In this document: in pieces, positions 61,280-64,000 of the stretch
How the letters are laid out: the number at the start of each line of letters is the position of its first letter
How positions within the stretch are numbered: the stretch's first letter is position 1
Origin: Bradyrhizobium sp. WBOS07
GTDB lineage: Bacteria > Pseudomonadota > Alphaproteobacteria > Rhizobiales > Xanthobacteraceae
Assembly (NCBI RefSeq): GCF_024585165.1
Contig: NZ_CP029008.1
Location: forward strand, 6,591,501 to 6,655,500
Reading direction: 5' to 3'
Length of the DNA stretch: 64,000 nt
Made by a program: the position numbers and the translations under genes
The notes under the pieces: model-generated
The model's database searches: none
The model's input: only the letters and a program-made list of their open reading frames with translations
What the model was told of the DNA's origin: nothing

Positions 61280-62230
61280 ATGCGTCGTCGTGAAGTTCTT
61301 GCGGGTGCGGCTGGCCTGATGTCGCTGATCGCGACGGGAGGCCGTGCGGATCCGTTTCCTGTACGTCTCGTGTTGGTACATGGTCGTTCGCAGCAGGGGC
61401 TGGATCCTGTCGAGTTGCAATCGATCTGGATGGAGACGCTGAAACGCGGCGCGGCCAAGATCAATCGTACCGTCCCGGACAATCTTGAAGTGGCATTTCC
61501 CTATTACGCCGATCGTCTGGACGAACTTGCGCGCGAGGCGCAGGTGCCTCTGACCGACGACATCCAGGCGCGCGGCAGCGCGGTCGATGACGATTTCCTG
61601 AGGTTTCAGGCTTCCGTCGCGGAGTCGATCCGCAGCAAGGCCGGCATCACGGATGCCCAGGTGCAGCAGGAGTTCGGCAACAACCCGACTGCACGAGGTC
61701 CGCAGAATTGGGCATGGGTGCAGGCGATCATCCGCACCATCGATCGCTTCGGGGGCGGGCTGAGCCAGTCCGGGATCGAGCGACTGATGCGAGACGTATT
61801 TCTCTATACGACGCGGTCAGGCGTCCGCGACCAGATCGACCGCATCGTCGGTGCCGGCTTCGATGAGCGGCCCTGCGTGGTGGTCGGGCATTCGCTGGGG
61901 TCGGTCGTGGCCTACAATGTTATGCGGACCGACCGGCGTACGCTGAACGTGCGTGCGTATGTCACGGTGGGCTCGCCGCTGGGTATCAGGGCCATCCGCG
62001 ACCAGCTGCGGCCGATCGGTTTTCCGGCGCCTGCCAAGGCCTGGTACAATGCGTTCGACCCCAAGGACGTGGTCGCGCTCTATCCGCTCGATGGTGCGAA
62101 CTTCCCGGTCACGCCCGCCATCGAGAACTATGCGAACGTCCGCAACGGGACAGACAACCGCCACGGCATCGTGGGCTACCTCGACGATCCCGTGGTTGCG
62201 CGGCACGTTCTCGATGCGCTGGGCTCCTGA
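61280..62230 (+). CDS. Tat-exported alpha/beta hydrolase (serine hydrolase)
   Basis: The protein has 316 residues. The N-terminus MRRREVLAGAAGLMSLIATG is a twin-arginine signal nearly identical in its first seven residues to that of the preceding caspase-like protein. The alpha/beta hydrolase core has the oxyanion strand VRLVLVHGRSQQGLDP, the nucleophile Ser205 in VVVGHSLGSVVAYNVM, Asp260 or Asp263 in FDPKDVVALYP, and His295 in NRHGIVGYLDDP. It probably acts on an ester, lipid or peptide in the periplasm. The spacing and shared signal suggest co-transcription and co-export with the caspase-like protein. GGAAAG lies before the start. No family name is certain. Confidence 0.75.
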   Translation: MRRREVLAGAAGLMSLIATGGRADPFPVRLVLVHGRSQQGLDPVELQSIWMETLKRGAAKINRTVPDNLEVAFPYYADRLDELAREAQVPLTDDIQARGSAVDDDFLRFQASVAESIRSKAGITDAQVQQEFGNNPTARGPQNWAWVQAIIRTIDRFGGGLSQSGIERLMRDVFLYTTRSGVRDQIDRIVGAGFDERPCVVVGHSLGSVVAYNVMRTDRRTLNVRAYVTVGSPLGIRAIRDQLRPIGFPAPAKAWYNAFDPKDVVALYPLDGANFPVTPAIENYANVRNGTDNRHGIVGYLDDPVVARHVLDALGS

Positions 62231-62289
62231 ACTCCCATAAAAGCCCGACCGCAGGTCTCTCAATGGTTAACAAAGAGTCACCAAATGGC

Positions 62290-62318
62290 CACACCTGCCC
62301 GCAAAAGCCGCAGGTGTG
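62290..62318 (+). promoter_or_regulatory. Perfect hairpin after the hydrolase gene
   Basis: CACACCTGC (62290-62298) and GCAGGTGTG (62310-62318) form a 9-bp stem with an 11-nt loop. It lies 60 nt after the hydrolase stop and 64 nt before the small membrane protein gene. It may end the preceding transcript or regulate the next gene. No T-run follows. Confidence 0.45.
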
Positions 62319-62381
62319 ACCGGCGGTTCATTGACGGGCCCACGAAGGCATTGAATTATCGCACATATTTTGGGTGTTGCG

Positions 62382-62678
62382 ATGTTAGAGATCAGTGTTT
62401 TCTGCGTTATGCTGCTGGCGGCCGGCTATTGGACGACCATGTTCATCATGGGCCGTCGCAACGACGTCATCCATGGCAAGTTCGTGCATGTCGACGAGGA
62501 GGGCGATCTGACCCGTTCCGCGATGCCGGCCCCGCCACCATTCCCGAAGCGCCCGGTCAAGCCCGTGCAACCTGCCAGGCAGCCATCCGCCAATGAGCTT
62601 GCGGCCAAGCCGGTGAACAGCGAAGCGCTGCAATCCCTGCTCGCCGCGATCCAGCAGGATCTCAAGAGCATCGCCTGA
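62382..62678 (+). CDS. Small single-span membrane protein of unknown function
   Basis: The protein has 98 residues from ATG 62382. A membrane segment, LEISVFCVMLLAAGYWTTMF, lies at the very start, followed by MGRRNDVIHGKFV, a proline-rich linker (APPPFPKRPVKPVQPARQPS) and a helical tail (EALQSLLAAIQQDLKSI). The layout suggests an N-terminally anchored protein with a cytoplasmic tail. An alternative start TTG lies at 62370. The ribosome site is weak. I do not recognise the family. It lies downstream of the caspase-hydrolase pair in the same direction but is separated by a hairpin. Confidence 0.55.
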   Translation: MLEISVFCVMLLAAGYWTTMFIMGRRNDVIHGKFVHVDEEGDLTRSAMPAPPPFPKRPVKPVQPARQPSANELAAKPVNSEALQSLLAAIQQDLKSIA

Positions 62679-62691
62679 GCCGATCGATGCG

Positions 62692-63534
62692 CTAGTGCTC
62701 GCCGCCCATCTGGGCGAGGAGCTCTTCGATGTCGACATCCACCTGGCCCGCGGCCCTGACGTGGCGGACCTCGAAACTGTCGGGGCGGAAGCGATATTCG
62801 ACCAATCCGACTTCCTTGATCGCGACCCGGTCCTGCCGCCGATCATTGATGATGAAGCCGGCCGACGGCGCCCAGACATGGCGGGTGTGGCGGAAGGTGA
62901 AGTCGCGCCGCTGGTGCACGTGGCCGCTGGCGACGAGGCGCAGATCGATCCTCCCGAGCATCTCGATCAGCCGTGCCCGCGCCGGCTGCGGCACGTAGCG
63001 GATCGAGGTCTCCGGCGCTTCAGGATCGTCGGGCAGGTCGAGAAACAGCGGCTTGTGCAGGAACAGCGCGACCGGCCTGCCGTTCGTGCGTGATATCTCC
63101 GAGGCGAGCCAATCGAATTGCTCCGCCTCGAAGGCGAGCCCTGAATTCATCACCAGCGAATTGAGGCCGATGAAGCGCCAGCCCGCGGCCTCGGATGTCC
63201 AATGATCCGCGCCGATGATGTCGCAGAACTGCCGGCGGTGCGCCTCGCTGACCGGCGGCTTCGGCGCCGGCCCGATCGCGGTCGGATTATCGCCGATGTC
63301 GTGATTGCCGGGGATGTAGCGGCACGCGACGGGCAGGGCGTCGTGCAGGCCTTTGGCGAAGACCATATCGTCGCGGCCGGTCGGGCCGTCGAAGGCGACG
63401 TCGCCGGTGTTGACGACGAGATCGGGCCTCTGGGCGTCGATGTGCTCGCAAACCCGGTGGAAGTTGGCGACGAGGCCAGGGAAGCGGCGGCCGAGATGGG
63501 TGTCGGAAATCTGGGTCAGGCGAAATTCGGACAT
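62692..63534 (-). CDS. Calcineurin-like metallophosphoesterase
   Basis: The protein has 280 residues. The di-metal motifs are in order: ISDTHLG (D11, H13), NTGDVAFDG (D45), PGNHDIG (N77, H78), FLHKP and SGHVHQRRDF. It is most like class III cyclic nucleotide phosphodiesterases or phospholipid phosphoesterases, acting in the cytosol. It is convergent with the small membrane protein gene. The start ATG at 63534 follows a spacer of 69 nt from the next gene, on the same strand, so co-transcription is possible. Confidence 0.88.
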   Translation of the reverse strand: MSEFRLTQISDTHLGRRFPGLVANFHRVCEHIDAQRPDLVVNTGDVAFDGPTGRDDMVFAKGLHDALPVACRYIPGNHDIGDNPTAIGPAPKPPVSEAHRRQFCDIIGADHWTSEAAGWRFIGLNSLVMNSGLAFEAEQFDWLASEISRTNGRPVALFLHKPLFLDLPDDPEAPETSIRYVPQPARARLIEMLGRIDLRLVASGHVHQRRDFTFRHTRHVWAPSAGFIINDRRQDRVAIKEVGLVEYRFRPDSFEVRHVRAAGQVDVDIEELLAQMGGEH

Positions 63535-63603
63535 GCGATCAACTTACGCGTTGTCGCGCGTCGGAACGATGACGGCGCCGGCATGGATCGCGCCGAACAA
63601 AGT

Positions 63604-64000
63604 TTAAAGCACGCGGTAGCGGATCGTGTAGCCGTCCTGCGGCGCGATGGGACCGGCAAGCGGCGAGGCGATGCGGTCGGCGAGGTGCCAGGGGCCGAAC
63701 TCGCCGGTGCGATGCGGTTCGGCGGGCAGGCGGAGACGGAACTCGAACGTGCCCTTGCCCGGCAGGTTCACGACCAGCATGCGGTCCGCGGTGCGGTGGT
63801 TGAGCGCGACGGCGCCGCGCAGCAGCGCGCGGCCGTCGGCGAGATCGCGCACGCCGCCGATCAGCGCCAGCGTCTGGTTGCGGTCGGTGTGCAGCTCGAT
63901 CTGGCTGTCGGTCATGGCCGTCAGCACCTCGCGGGGCATGCGGATCTCGAACTCGACGGCGGGCTTGGACGGATTGAGACCGAGATAGGCAAGCGCGGCG
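63604..64000 (-). CDS. C-terminal part of an unrecognised protein (partial)
   Basis: The minus-strand frame is open at the right edge of the window and ends at TAA 63604-63606, giving the last 130 or so residues of a protein whose start lies outside. The visible part, including LGLNPSKPAVEFEIRMPREV, GGVRDLADGRALLRGAVALN and GTFEFRLRLPAEPHRTGE, has beta-strand character and no motif that I know. The gene could be the first of a transcript with the metallophosphoesterase at 62692. No function is proposed. Confidence 0.55.
   Translation of the reverse strand, partial: AALAYLGLNPSKPAVEFEIRMPREVLTAMTDSQIELHTDRNQTLALIGGVRDLADGRALLRGAVALNHRTADRMLVVNLPGKGTFEFRLRLPAEPHRTGEFGPWHLADRIASPLAGPIAPQDGYTIRYRVL

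Overview
The window looks like a chromosomal segment of an alphaproteobacterium of the order Hyphomicrobiales, most likely Bradyrhizobium or a close relative. This is inference. It rests on the high G+C content, GC-rich third codon positions that open long antisense frames over almost every gene, a glutaminase fused to STAS and cyclic-nucleotide domains, a TAXI-type TRAP transporter, abundant acyl-CoA genes, and several families of intergenic palindromic repeats. I see no rRNA, tRNA, CRISPR array, prophage or complete insertion sequence.

Layout. 1-4922 is a sugar or sugar-acid operon: the tail of a solute-binding protein, two ABC permeases, a DenD-like dehydrogenase, a KDG-kinase-like sugar kinase and KDPG aldolase. 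4983-9439 is an acyl-CoA island with a canonical thiolase, a class III CoA-transferase, and a thiolase-fold protein without the nucleophilic cysteine that is translationally coupled to a DUF35 partner. 9440-11250 holds repeats, a small IS481-derived element, a 33-residue membrane peptide, a CMD protein and a MazG-like protein. 11249-19542 holds the GlsA fusion, a TAXI-TRAP transporter, and a biotin carrier divergent from an IclR regulator and a carboxyltransferase. 19777-23706 holds a GMC oxidoreductase, a small secreted protein and a glycolate-oxidase-like flavoprotein. 24176-26832 holds three TadE/TadG-type pilus proteins. 27283-34716 holds more CoA chemistry (an IpdAB/GctAB-like pair, a thiolase, an enoyl-CoA hydratase and a thioesterase), an MFS transporter and a TetR regulator.

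34867-42405 is a valine (isobutyrate) catabolic operon, mmsA, acyl-CoA dehydrogenase, 3-hydroxyisobutyryl-CoA hydrolase, mmsB and acyl-CoA synthetase, with a divergent LysR regulator and a clear operator palindrome. MaoC and SDR genes follow. 45640-49028 is a leftward operon of DUF188, ABC-F ATPase and D-threonine-aldolase-like genes. 50120-52492 is an orphan form II CoxL-type molybdoenzyme subunit. 52702-57989 carries Ppx/GppA, RlmE, a DHA2 efflux pump and GuaB. 58240-64000 carries an MDR reductase, an unusual pair of Tat-exported proteins (a caspase-fold protease followed by a serine alpha/beta hydrolase), a small membrane protein, a metallophosphoesterase and the end of an unrecognised gene.

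The most interesting items are the Tat-exported caspase and hydrolase pair, the cysteine-less thiolase with DUF35 (a likely aldolase), the carboxyltransferase and biotin-carrier locus without biotin carboxylase, the attenuator-like leader before the MFS gene at 31010, a 38-nt duplication that creates a leader peptide at 1204, and the dense palindromic repeat families between genes, some of which lie inside operons.
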